Assembly (NCBI RefSeq): GCF_020075705.1
Contig: NZ_JAIQUM010000049.1
Location: 1 to 39,432 of the forward strand
Source of the DNA: Metabacillus rhizolycopersici
Lineage (GTDB): Bacteria; Bacillota; Bacilli; Bacillales; Bacillaceae
Length of the DNA stretch: 39,432 nucleotides
Direction of reading: 5' to 3'
The translations under genes were made by a program, and so were the position numbers. The notes beneath the pieces were generated by a model. The model worked only from the letters and a program-made list of their open reading frames with translations. It did no database searches and was not told where the DNA came from. This document shows positions 9,129 to 17,071 of the stretch, piece by piece (within the stretch, counting starts at the first letter, position 1; the number at the start of each line of letters is the position of its first letter).

Positions 9129-9804
9129 CTTCTATTAACACACCATCTTGTAATTGAAACTGATGATTACTTATTTTCGCTACTTCTTCATCATGTGTAA
9201 TAATAAAAAAGGTAATTCCTTGTTCCTTGTTTAACTGTTTGATCAGATCTAAAATCTCTTTCTCTGTTTCAGAATCAAGACTGCCTGTTGGCTCATCTGC
9301 TAGGATAATACTTGGCTTTGTAATAAGCGCACGAGCAATACTTACACGTTGCTGCTGTCCACCTGATAGCTCGTTTGGGTAATGGTCTGCATGATTTTGT
9401 AGACCAACGCTTTGTAAAAGCTCCATGACTTGTTTCTTCCGCGCAGCCGAATCAATCCCTTTTAATGTAAGTGGCAACTCAATATTTTCAAACGTAGTTA
9501 AACTTGGGATCAATTGAAAGCTCTGAAAAATGAAGCCAAAATTGTCTAGACGAAACTTGGCCCACTTTTTTTCATTATAGACTGTAACATTTGTATCTTT
9601 AATGATGATTTCACCAGCTGTTGGCGAAATATAACCAGAAATCAAATTAAGTAAAGTCGATTTCCCCGAGCCACTCCGTCCAACAATTGAAGCAATTTCT
9701 CCTTTCTTGATCTTTAAGGAAATATTTTTTAAAACCGGTATTTCATTTTCATTCCCCTTTTTTCCTACCTTAAAGGAATGACTTAATTCTTGTACTTCAA
9801 TCAT
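9106..9804 (-). CDS. ABC transporter ATP-binding protein (MacB/LolD type)
   Basis: 232-residue ATPase partner of the permease at 7797-9128. Walker A GRSGSGKST is near residue 42, the signature is LSGGQQQRVSIARAL, Walker B is IILADEPTGSLD and the H-loop is FIITHDEE. The DEPTGSLDSETEKEIL form is typical of LolD/MacB/FtsE-like exporters. ATG 9804 follows AGGAGG by 7 nt and is preferred over the further upstream start at 9831. It is the first gene of a two-gene operon ending at the terminator at 7757. Confidence 0.92.
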   Translation of the reverse strand: MIEVQELSHSFKVGKKGNENEIPVLKNISLKIKKGEIASIVGRSGSGKSTLLNLISGYISPTAGEIIIKDTNVTVYNEKKWAKFRLDNFGFIFQSFQLIPSLTTFENIELPLTLKGIDSAARKKQVMELLQSVGLQNHADHYPNELSGGQQQRVSIARALITKPSIILADEPTGSLDSETEKEILDLIKQLNKEQGITFFIITHDEEVAKISNHQFQLQDGVLIEGGVSVEV

Positions 9805-9992
9805 GAATTCTCCTCCTATATTCTTCCCCATTTAGGTCAACGTCATATTTTTCTCATATAAAGCAAGGCTTTCTTCAGCTGGGATTTATCTTTTCTCCCT
9901 CTTGCTTTCCATTCACATATTACCTTTTGTATTATGTGTATCAATCCAATTAATACAGTTAATACAATAGTATCCATCGCTTAATTTGTCAA

Positions 9993-11497
9993 ATGTTTTT
10001 TATGAAAAATAAAAAGGACCTACTTTACAGGTCCTCTCAAAGTGAACTTAAGAAAATGTACATTTCTACGAAAGAAGAACAAATCAAATCCGTAAAAAAG
10101 AAAAGCAAAACGACAAAAAGTAGATTAACTACTCTAACAAAAATCAAACACTCGTTCATCAAAGGAAAGCCATCCTTCAATAAAACCTCCCGTGAACAAC
10201 AAAAAGGGAACTTTTTTGTTGTGGAGTTCAAAGAGAAAACGGATATTTACTATCACGCATATCAATTTGAACATCACTATTTAGATGTCCAAATAAAATC
10301 TCTTAAGAACCTATTAGGTCGATTAGAATTCCGTTTAGATCGACTTCAAAAACAACTTAAAACGTTAAAAAATAGTGAAAAAAGTGTGGTTTTTGGTGGT
10401 GAAAAACTGTTCAAAGGACAGCACACCTTAAACCATTATAGAAATAACCATAAACTTTGGGTAGAGGATTGGGAACAATCTCGTTACAGTAAAATGACGA
10501 TTAGTGGTCGTAAGGACGCAAAATATGGAAATTTTGTCTTTGCGTATGTTTCAGAAACAAGAAATCTCCATTTCACCACTCTAAACGGTGTGGCAGTTGA
10601 AATACCGAATCTTGTCTTTCCTTATGGGCAAGAAAACGTTGAAAAAGTCATTCAATCACAAGTAAGTATGCCATCTAACTTGAAAAAGGATCATGGAAAT
10701 GCAAGTGCTTGGTCTGTTGAGGATCACGGTGATTATTATCTTTTTAAATGCATCTTGGATATTCCTGAAGAGGAAAACATAAACCACAGTAAATCTGATG
10801 GTGTAGTTGGTGTGGATTTGAATGTGGACCACATCGCATGGTCTAACCTGAATATGAAGGGTCAACTGATTAAATCGGGTGTATTTGAGTTCGATTTAGA
10901 GGGGAAATCTTCGGGTCAAGCAACAAAAATGATTGAAGCAGAAGCGATACGATTAGTAGATTTAGCTGGTAAACTCAATAAACCAATCGTGATTGAAAAG
11001 TTAAATACAACGAAATCGAAAGTATCACATCCATACGGGAATAAAAAGGCGAATAAGAAAATGTCTATGTTTGCTTACCGTAAGCTTATTTCAGCCATAA
11101 AAAACCGTGCGAACAAGATGAGTGTGGCTGTATTCGAAGTCAATCCGACCTACACAAGTCAAATCGGTAAAATCAAATACATGTGAAGCGATTTGGTATA
11201 AGTATTCACCAAGCAGCTTCTTATGTCATTGCGAGAAGAGCAATGGGATTCAAAGAAAAGCTTCCACCAGTGTTGCATTCCCTACTACCGGAGAAAATAG
11301 TAGGTCTCCATCATTGGGTGCAATGGAAGTGGGTTTCAAGATGCCTATCTGACGTACATACCCATTGTTTGTATCAGATAGAACTTTCTATTCCTAGCAA
11401 GCATTACTCGATGAGTGATCTTTTTCCTCCAGGGGTTCTTCCAGACTTGGTGGAAACAGGTTTGTCTAAGAAGGAAAGTAGAAAAACCATTGCCTAG
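9993..11497 (+). pseudogene. TnpB-related (IS605/IS1341-type) protein, frameshifted
   Basis: RuvC-fold nuclease-like protein of the IS200/IS605 accessory (TnpB-related) group. RuvC-I is GVVGVDLNVDH with Asp275, RuvC-II is PIVIEKLNTTK with Glu335, and VNPTYTSQIGKIKYM leads into RuvC-III. There the frame stops (TGA 11184-11186). The rest (KRFGISIHQAASYVIARR onward) continues in another frame from 11183 to 11497. Removing one TG from ATGTGAAG at 11181-11188 rejoins the frames, so a dinucleotide slip is the simplest cause. No zinc-ribbon CxxC pair and no clear third Asp are visible. The N-terminal ~75 residues are Lys-rich and unlike canonical TnpB; a second start is at 10056. No TnpA transposase is adjacent. 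Confidence 0.75.
10015..10035. repeat. Short hairpin at the TnpB-element left side
   Basis: AGGACCT (10015-10021) and AGGTCCT (10029-10035) form a 7-bp stem with a 7-nt loop inside the first codons of the TnpB-related frame. It may be the left-end palindrome of an IS605-type element; the exact element ends are not resolved. Confidence 0.45.
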
Positions 11498-11513
11498 TTA
11501 AACGGGCAATGGT
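11486..11513. repeat. 9-bp hairpin at the TnpB gene end
   Basis: ACCATTGCC pairs with GGCAATGGT and includes the stop codon of the second TnpB fragment. No T tract follows on the plus strand. It is a candidate right-end hairpin or guide-RNA scaffold piece of the element. Confidence 0.5.
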
Positions 11514-11546
11514 CTACTAAGTCACTTAGTATGTCCTTTTAGGAAT

Positions 11547-11586
11547 CCCCTTCCTCAAAAATTTGGTAGAATTTTTGAGGAAGGGG
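11547..11586. repeat. Perfect 17-bp stem-loop
   Basis: CCCCTTCCTCAAAAATT at 11547-11563 is the exact inverse of 11570-11586, with a 6-nt loop. It lies 4 nt beyond the stop of the 53-codon gene (minus) and about 50 nt beyond the TnpB remnant (plus). Neither side has a T tract, so it is not a standard intrinsic terminator. Confidence 0.85.
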
Positions 11587-11590
11587 TAGT

Positions 11591-11752
11591 TCAATCAACT
11601 CTTTGTTTTGACTTAATTGGCTGTCCTTTTTTTGCATTTTTCGCCTTTACTTCTTTAACAGCGTCAAAATCTTGACCAATTTCAAGATCATTGTTATTCA
11701 CGCCATTTTTCGTTTTTTGCTCGGGATTATTTTGTTTTGACCGTTTCTTCAT
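11591..11752 (-). CDS. Small 53-residue basic protein, unknown
   Basis: ATG at 11752 overlaps the ytzC stop codon in an ATGA arrangement, which implies translational coupling. The reading frame is complete (TGA 11593-11591) and has a GGGAG site upstream inside ytzC. The protein starts MKKRSKQNNPEQKTKNG, is very hydrophilic (Lys, Gln, Asn) and has no hydrophobic segment. The middle (GQDFDAVKEVKAKNAKKGQ) weakly recalls gamma-type small acid-soluble spore proteins (ETDVQEVKQQNA-like repeats), but I cannot confirm that. It is too short for standard ORF cut-offs. Confidence 0.7.
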   Translation of the reverse strand: MKKRSKQNNPEQKTKNGVNNNDLEIGQDFDAVKEVKAKNAKKGQPIKSKQRVD

Positions 11753-12021
11753 CGCTCGCCACTCCCTTTTAAGATCATCTGATTTTGTAAATCTTGTAAC
11801 TGAAGTCTCATGCGATAGAGCTGGTCCTGTTGTTGATCATTGGCACTTAATGAAAGGTGATTAATATCGTTTACAGCATTCTCAAGCTCTTGAAGTGCTT
11901 TCGTATACTCTATTTCATTATAATGTTCCTGCTGTGCACCAGTTTGATATTGCTCCCGTGCGTAATCGATTGCTTGTGTACAACGCTGCAAATATTCGTC
12001 AACTGATTTTCTTGTTGCCAT
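11749..12021 (-). CDS. ytzC: YtzC family protein (DUF2524)
   Basis: 90-residue, mostly helical, soluble protein with heptad-like Leu/Ile spacing, probably a coiled coil (residues ~35-80). ATG follows GGAGGAGAG by 6 nt. It sits beside ytqA-ytqB and divergent from them, the same neighbourhood as ytzC in B. subtilis; context and the MATRKSVDEYLQRC start support the name. Function is unknown. It shares a 4-nt stop/start overlap with the 53-codon gene downstream. Confidence 0.75.
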   Translation of the reverse strand: MATRKSVDEYLQRCTQAIDYAREQYQTGAQQEHYNEIEYTKALQELENAVNDINHLSLSANDQQQDQLYRMRLQLQDLQNQMILKGSGER

Positions 12022-12257
12022 CTATATCTCTCCTCCAAACGATATGAAGTTTATCAAAGCTTCATCCGTTTTATTGTTTACAGTCACAGAAAAAACTTTC
12101 CTTTTAAAAAATGGTAAGTGGTCGGAAGCACTGTCATTCTAGTAAGCATCATGTTAAAATTTTCTGATGGGAATATTGTTGTTCGTTTTTACACAATTTT
12201 TAGTCACTTTTATCAATTTTTGTAAGTTTTAAAAACACATTTAGGAGGTGTACTGAT

Positions 12258-13223
12258 TTGAATCAGACAAATCCATTCACGTTTGCATCTGACGACAAAC
12301 GCTATCATACATGGAATTATCATTTACGAAATACATTTGGTCATAAGGTTTTTAAAATTGCTTTGGATGGTGGATTTGATTGCCCAAATCGCGATGGTAC
12401 TGTAGCACATGGAGGTTGTACTTTTTGTAGTGCAGCGGGATCTGGGGATTTTGCGGGTGACAGGGCCGATGACCTTTTCACACAATTCAATGAAATTAAA
12501 AATAAAATGCATGAAAAATGGAAAGACGGAAAATATATGGCTTACTTCCAAGCCTACACAAATACTCATGCACCTGTTGACGTACTAAAAGAGAAATATG
12601 AGTCAGTATTGGGATTAGACGGTGTCGTTGGTCTATCAATTGCCACTCGTCCAGATTGTCTTCCTGACGATGTAGTCGAGTATTTAGCTGATTTAAATGA
12701 ACGTACGTATTTATGGGTTGAGCTCGGCTTGCAAACTGTTCATGAACGTACAGCCATGCTTATTAATCGTGCTCACGATTTTGATAGCTATGTAGAAGGG
12801 GTAAACAAGCTGCGGAAACATGGTATTCGTGTATGCTCGCATATTATTAACGGATTACCGTTAGAAAATAACGAAATGATGATGGAAACTGCAAAAGCTG
12901 TGGCAGACTTAGACGTTCAAGGAATAAAAATTCATCTTTTACATTTATTAAAAGGGACACCGATGGTAAAACAGTATGAAAAAGGAAAACTCGATTTCCT
13001 ATCTTTAGAGGAATATGTAACTCTTGTCTGTGATCAATTAGAAATCATTCCACCAGAAATGATTGTCCATCGCATTACAGGAGATGGCCCCATCGATTTA
13101 ATGATTGGACCGATGTGGAGCGTCAATAAGTGGAATGTATTAAATTCAATTGATGCTGAACTAAAAAGACGTAATAGCTATCAAGGAAAATTTCATCGTA
13201 AAAAAGAGGTCAAACTGACATGA
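12258..13223 (+). CDS. ytqA: Radical SAM protein YtqA (MnmL), tRNA wobble-uridine modification
   Basis: 321-residue radical SAM enzyme. The [4Fe-4S] cysteines are Cys42, Cys54 and Cys57 in DCPNRDGTVAHGGCTFCS, a CX11CX2C spacing characteristic of the YtqA/YhcC (TIGR01212) family. The TIM-barrel core follows (GLSIATRPDCLPD, WVELGLQTVHERT). From memory, recent work names YtqA MnmL and places it with YtqB in mnm5s2U synthesis at tRNA position 34 in Bacillus. A TTG start at 12258 follows AGGAGGTG by 8-9 nt. Its stop overlaps the ytqB start (ATGA), so the two genes are coupled. Confidence 0.92.
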   Translation: MNQTNPFTFASDDKRYHTWNYHLRNTFGHKVFKIALDGGFDCPNRDGTVAHGGCTFCSAAGSGDFAGDRADDLFTQFNEIKNKMHEKWKDGKYMAYFQAYTNTHAPVDVLKEKYESVLGLDGVVGLSIATRPDCLPDDVVEYLADLNERTYLWVELGLQTVHERTAMLINRAHDFDSYVEGVNKLRKHGIRVCSHIINGLPLENNEMMMETAKAVADLDVQGIKIHLLHLLKGTPMVKQYEKGKLDFLSLEEYVTLVCDQLEIIPPEMIVHRITGDGPIDLMIGPMWSVNKWNVLNSIDAELKRRNSYQGKFHRKKEVKLT

Positions 13224-13792
13224 AGCTTCAAAGGATTTTACCATTCGCAAAACAACTTCTTCAAGCAGCAGTACAAGAAGGTGACATTGTCGTTGATGCG
13301 ACAATCGGGAATGGTCATGACACCGTTTTTTTAGCCAAACTAGTCGGAGCAAAAGGATATGTTTTTGGTTTTGACATTCAAGAAGAAGCAGTTAAAAACA
13401 CGACGATCCGCTTACATTCAGAGCAAGTAGAAAAACATGTAACTATCCATCAAAAAGGACATCAGCACATAAAAGCAACGATACCTACTCACCTACACGG
13501 AACTGTATCTGGAGCAATTTTTAATCTCGGGTACTTACCAGGTGGAGATCAAACGATTGTCACTATTCCGGAAACAACAATCTCAGCGATTGAACAGCTT
13601 TTAGAAATTATGAAACCAGAAGGTATCATCGTCATCGTTATTTATCATGGCCACCAAGAGGGGCAAGTTGAGCGAGATAACCTGATGGACTTTGTCAAAA
13701 CGCTTGATCCACGTATTGCGCATGTCTTGCACTATCAATTCCTGAACAAGCAAAATAATCCACCATTTATTGTTGCGATTGAAAAGTGCTAA
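13220..13792 (+). CDS. ytqB: tRNA mnm5s2U methyltransferase YtqB (MnmM)
   Basis: 190-residue class I SAM-dependent methyltransferase. SAM motif I is VVDATIGNGHDT (residues ~22-33), the acidic loop is FGFDIQEEA, and FNLGYLPGGD near residue 97 is the NPPY-equivalent catalytic motif of this family. From the literature as I recall it, YtqB is MnmM, which methylates nm5s2U to mnm5s2U in tRNA. The 4-nt overlap with ytqA supports joint action. The gene ends before a dispersed repeat and a shared terminator. Confidence 0.92.
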   Translation: MKLQRILPFAKQLLQAAVQEGDIVVDATIGNGHDTVFLAKLVGAKGYVFGFDIQEEAVKNTTIRLHSEQVEKHVTIHQKGHQHIKATIPTHLHGTVSGAIFNLGYLPGGDQTIVTIPETTISAIEQLLEIMKPEGIIVIVIYHGHQEGQVERDNLMDFVKTLDPRIAHVLHYQFLNKQNNPPFIVAIEKC

Positions 13793-13796
13793 GAAC

Positions 13797-13845
13797 AAAA
13801 GCGCAAGCGCCTTGATCAGCGGGGACGGACGCTTGCGCTGGACAA
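13797..13845 (+). repeat. Dispersed AAAGCGCAAGCGCC-type repeat, short copy
   Basis: Starts AAAAGCGCAAGCGCCTTG and ends GGACGCTTGCGCTGGAC, so the two ends are inverted and can form a hairpin. The same ends flank the longer copy at 26482-26602. Such palindromic intergenic repeats are common in Bacillaceae genomes. Confidence 0.8.
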
Positions 13846-13884
13846 TTCTCGAAGCCAAAACTTATAAATTCTGATATTAAAAAT

Positions 13885-13936
13885 AAAAACACCGGAGCAC
13901 TCCCATTACAAATGGATCATTAGCTCCGGTGTTTCT
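13885..13936. terminator. Bidirectional terminator between ytqB and metE
   Basis: AAACACCGGAGC (13887-13898) pairs perfectly with GCTCCGGTGTTT (13923-13934). A and T tracts on the two sides serve both convergent transcripts. Confidence 0.9.
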
Positions 13937-13996
13937 GTTACTTATTTGTTAGTCGTTGTTTTCGATATCAAATCTATCAATCTATTATTTTTCTAC

Positions 13997-16291
13997 TTAA
14001 TTATTTACCTTCTGCTCAACTTCAAGCTTTTCACGATAAAGTTTAGCTGTTTCAACCATGACTTTTAATGCTGCAACCGTTTCTTCAATACCACGAGTTT
14101 TTAAACCACAATCAGGGTTAACCCAGAATAAACGATAATCTAATACTTTTAGGGCACGTTCTATATTTTGCGATAATTCTTCCGATGTTGGTACACGTGG
14201 ACTATGAATATCATACACGCCAAGTCCGATCCCTTTATTGTACAGATAGTCTTCAAAAGAGCGAATTAATTCACCATGACTTCTTGATGTTTCGATCGAG
14301 ATGACATCTGCATCAAGCGCATCGATTGCTTCAATGATCGCTTCGAAGTTCGAATAACACATATGAGTATGAATTTGTGTTTCTTCTTGTACAGAAGATG
14401 TTGATAAAACAAACGCCTCAACAGCCGATTTTAAATAACCATCTGCTTTTTCTTGTTTTAATGGCAATCCTTCTCGTATAGCTGGCTCATCGACTTGAAT
14501 CATCCCGATACCGTTTGTTTCTAATGCTTCTACTTCTTCACGAATAGCTAGTGCTATTTGATTTAAGACATCGATACGGCTTATATCATTTCGCACGAAT
14601 GACCAATTTAAAATTGTCACAGGGCCTGTTAACATACCTTTCACTGGTTTTGAAGTTAAGCTCTGTGCATAAAGCGTTTCTTTAACTGTCATCGGTTCTG
14701 TTAAGACAACATCCCCAAAAATAACTGGTGGGCGTACACAACGTGAACCATATGATTGGACCCAACCAAACGTAGTAATCGCAATACCTGCTAGCTTTTC
14801 ACCAAAAAACTCAACCATGTCTGTCCGTTCAAATTCACCGTGGACAAGAACATCTAAACCAATTTCTTCTTGAATATCAATCCATTTTTTAATTTCATTT
14901 TGAATATATTGCTCGTATTGTTCATTTGATAATTCACCTTTTCGCCATTTTAGACGTTGTTTACGCACTTCTTTTGTTTGTGGGAAACTACCAATCGTTG
15001 TTGTTGGCAATAATGGTAAATTCCAACGGTCATCGTGTAACTTTTTTCTTTCACTTGCATCGATACGTGTCTTCGCATCGCTGTGTATATTTGCTAAAGC
15101 TTCATGGACTGCTTTTACATTACGAAGTGGTGAATCGTTTAAATTCTTTACTGCCAGATCATGTTCAGATAGCTCATTCTTGGTTACTACATGGTTAACA
15201 AACTGTGTCAACAAAACCACTTCATCCAATTTTTCATCTGCAAAAGATAACGCATCTTTGACAACAGTCTCTAGGTTTTGTTCACTTTTCACGGTCACAG
15301 GAACATGTAGTAGACTGCATGACGGCTGGATAATGAGGCGATGTTCATCAACCACATTTGTTAATGTTTCAATGAGTGCTGCTTGTTCATGTAAATTTGT
15401 TTTCCAAACATTTCGTCCATCAATGACTCCTGCTGCCAATACCTTATCACTCGGGAAGCCAAACGTTTGTAAATGGGCTAAATTCAGGCCATCATCATGA
15501 ATAAAATCAAGGCCAATTCCCGCAACTGGCAATTGAACAATCGCTTGATATTGCTCAATACTTTCATAATAAGTTTGCAGAATGATTTTCACATTCGGAA
15601 CTGCATCATGAAACGCTTTATACACCTCATTAAGTTCACGTACGACCTCATTATCAACTTCTTTCACTAAAATTGGTTCATCGATTTGGATCCACTCAGC
15701 ACCAGCTTCTGCTAATTGCTGCAATACTTCGATGTACAGAGGCACTAGCGCTTGTAACAATTCATTACGCTTTTGCTTATCATATCCTTTTGATAATGTT
15801 AAAAAAGTAATTGGGCCAAGGATGACTGGTTTTCCACTAATCCCTAATTTTTCTTTTGCTTCTTTATACAATTTTAATGGACGGTTTTCCGTTAACACAG
15901 GCTTCGCATCTTCTAACTCAGGTACGATATAGTGATAATTTGTATTAAACCACTTTGTCATTTCTGATGCGACTTTTCCTTTACTGCCCCGAGCAATTTC
16001 AAAATAAGCTTGAAGTGATAATTGCTGCTTTTCTGTTTTAAATCTTGTAGGAATGAGTCCAAACATTACAGCTGTATCTAATACATGATCATAGTAACTA
16101 AAGTCACCGACAGGAATGAGATCAATTCCTTTTTCTTGTTGCTTCCGTAAGTGTGAAAGACGAATTTGTTCCATCTCACTCGTAAATTGTGCCTCAGTTC
16201 TTTCTCCTGCCCAAAACAATTCTAAACTTTTTTTCCACTCGCGGTTTTCGCCAATTCTTGGATAACCTAAATTTGAACTTTTTATACTCAT
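13997..16291 (-). CDS. metE: Cobalamin-independent methionine synthase
   Basis: Zinc enzyme that moves a methyl group from methyltetrahydropteroyl-polyglutamate to homocysteine, the last step of methionine synthesis without B12. At 764 residues it has the family length, with two barrels. The N-terminal barrel starts NLGYPRIGENREWKK. The C-terminal catalytic barrel carries the zinc ligands in HTHMCYSNFE and NPDCGLKTR plus the TTTIGSFPQTKEVR block. The gene is monocistronic, ends at 13885-13936, and lies downstream of tandem SAM and cobalamin riboswitches. It should therefore be off when either methionine/SAM or B12 is plentiful. This implies the genome also has the B12-dependent MetH, which is not seen here. 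Confidence 0.97.
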   Translation of the reverse strand: MSIKSSNLGYPRIGENREWKKSLELFWAGERTEAQFTSEMEQIRLSHLRKQQEKGIDLIPVGDFSYYDHVLDTAVMFGLIPTRFKTEKQQLSLQAYFEIARGSKGKVASEMTKWFNTNYHYIVPELEDAKPVLTENRPLKLYKEAKEKLGISGKPVILGPITFLTLSKGYDKQKRNELLQALVPLYIEVLQQLAEAGAEWIQIDEPILVKEVDNEVVRELNEVYKAFHDAVPNVKIILQTYYESIEQYQAIVQLPVAGIGLDFIHDDGLNLAHLQTFGFPSDKVLAAGVIDGRNVWKTNLHEQAALIETLTNVVDEHRLIIQPSCSLLHVPVTVKSEQNLETVVKDALSFADEKLDEVVLLTQFVNHVVTKNELSEHDLAVKNLNDSPLRNVKAVHEALANIHSDAKTRIDASERKKLHDDRWNLPLLPTTTIGSFPQTKEVRKQRLKWRKGELSNEQYEQYIQNEIKKWIDIQEEIGLDVLVHGEFERTDMVEFFGEKLAGIAITTFGWVQSYGSRCVRPPVIFGDVVLTEPMTVKETLYAQSLTSKPVKGMLTGPVTILNWSFVRNDISRIDVLNQIALAIREEVEALETNGIGMIQVDEPAIREGLPLKQEKADGYLKSAVEAFVLSTSSVQEETQIHTHMCYSNFEAIIEAIDALDADVISIETSRSHGELIRSFEDYLYNKGIGLGVYDIHSPRVPTSEELSQNIERALKVLDYRLFWVNPDCGLKTRGIEETVAALKVMVETAKLYREKLEVEQKVNN

Positions 16292-16323
16292 AGTCGTGTC
16301 CCCATTTCATTTTTATCGCCATA

Positions 16324-16353
16324 ATAAAAAGACTCTCTTTGCAATAAAGAGAG
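16324..16353 (-). terminator. Terminator of the cobalamin riboswitch expression platform
   Basis: CTCTCTTT and AAAGAGAG form a stem followed on the minus strand by a T-rich tract, about 35 nt upstream of the metE ATG. Its place between the B12 aptamer and the gene makes it the likely switchable terminator. A further pairing (GTTAAAACTAA with TTAGTCTTAAC, 16380-16404) could be part of the antiterminator. Confidence 0.75.
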
Positions 16354-16442
16354 ATTTAATGATAGACATAGGAAACTAAAGTTAAGACTAACAATTAGTT
16401 TTAACATATATGACTATCACTCCTCCCTATTTTCGCGTAGGT

Positions 16443-16626
16443 AATAAGTGCATACAACAGGCAGGTCTCCTGACTTAGGTTCATCGCTTCCTATCCCTTC
16501 CCGTTTCATAATGAAACAGTGGTTGACGATAGGTGGCTCCCCATAACAGTGGCGCGACCGTGTCGGATTTACACCGACTTCCCTTTTAGCTAAAAGCCTC
16601 ATACTTACCTGCTTTTAGCACCTATT
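16443..16626 (-). promoter_or_regulatory. Cobalamin riboswitch (metE leader)
   Basis: On the minus strand the region carries the B12 box GCGCCACTG near 16551-16559, preceded by GGGAAGTCGGTGTAAATCC and followed by GTCAGGAGACCTGCC near 16455-16475. The outer helix is AATAGGTGC (16626-16618) with GCACTTATT (16451-16443). These are the conserved elements of the AdoCbl riboswitch class. Ligand binding should stop transcription into metE. Confidence 0.95.
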
Positions 16627-16765
16627 GCTTGAATATTAAGATTACTGTAAATAGTGCTTTCGTTAATGTACTTGACATGTCACTGCCCGCACTACGTGAT
16701 AAAGACTTCCCTCCTTCAAATCTTCATGTAACAACAGTATTTGCCAATTGCTTTGTATAGATAAA

Positions 16766-16802
16766 ATAAAAACCCCTTCTTATAAACAAGAAGAGGTTTT
16801 GG
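16766..16802 (-). terminator. Terminator of the SAM riboswitch
   Basis: AACCTCTTCTT and AAGAAGGGGTT form a stem followed by a T tract on the minus strand, just after the S-box aptamer. This is a separate off-switch about 140 nt ahead of the cobalamin aptamer. Confidence 0.92.
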
Positions 16803-16817
16803 CAACATGGCTATTAC

Positions 16818-16922
16818 TCTTCTTATCTTCAAGCGTCTAGCTTCTGGAATTAGCACAGTACATAAAAGGTCTGTTGCTGAGGTATCAAAGGGCCAGTCCC
16901 TCCACCTCTCTGGATAAGAAAG
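16818..16922 (-). promoter_or_regulatory. SAM-I (S-box) riboswitch (metE leader)
   Basis: Minus-strand sequence matches the S-box core: CTTATCCAGAGAGGTGGAGG, GACTGGCCCTTTGA, ACCTCAGCAACAG, GTGCTAATTCC and the closing GATAAG. P1 pairs CTTATC (about 16920) with GATAAG (about 16822). It is immediately followed by its own terminator at 16766-16802. Bound SAM should end transcription before the cobalamin riboswitch is even made. Confidence 0.97.
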
Positions 16923-16950
16923 TTACATATTTAATTATTTGTTAATTCAT

Positions 16951-16979
16951 AGCCTACACGGATTATCACCAATTGTCAA
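16951..16979 (-). promoter_or_regulatory. Candidate metE promoter
   Basis: A perfect TTGACA (16979-16974), a 17-nt spacer and the weak -10 TAGGCT (16956-16951). The predicted start would be about 20 nt ahead of the S-box P1 helix, as expected for such leaders. Confidence 0.5.
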
Positions 16980-17035
16980 CAAATTTTTGAATATTTATAA
17001 CCTTTAAAATTAATTTAATTTTTAATGATCGGTAA

Positions 17036-17071
17036 AATAAAAAACATATTAATGACCAAAAGCATTAATAT
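17036..17071 (-). terminator. Terminator of the urease operon
   Basis: ATATTAATG (17046-17054) pairs with CATTAATAT (17063-17071), followed on the minus strand by a T6 run. The stem overlaps the ureD stop codon. Confidence 0.7.

Noticed and set aside
16417..16602. 61-codon minus-strand frame inside the metE leader
   Set aside because: It coincides with the cobalamin aptamer; the sequence is explained by the conserved RNA structure.
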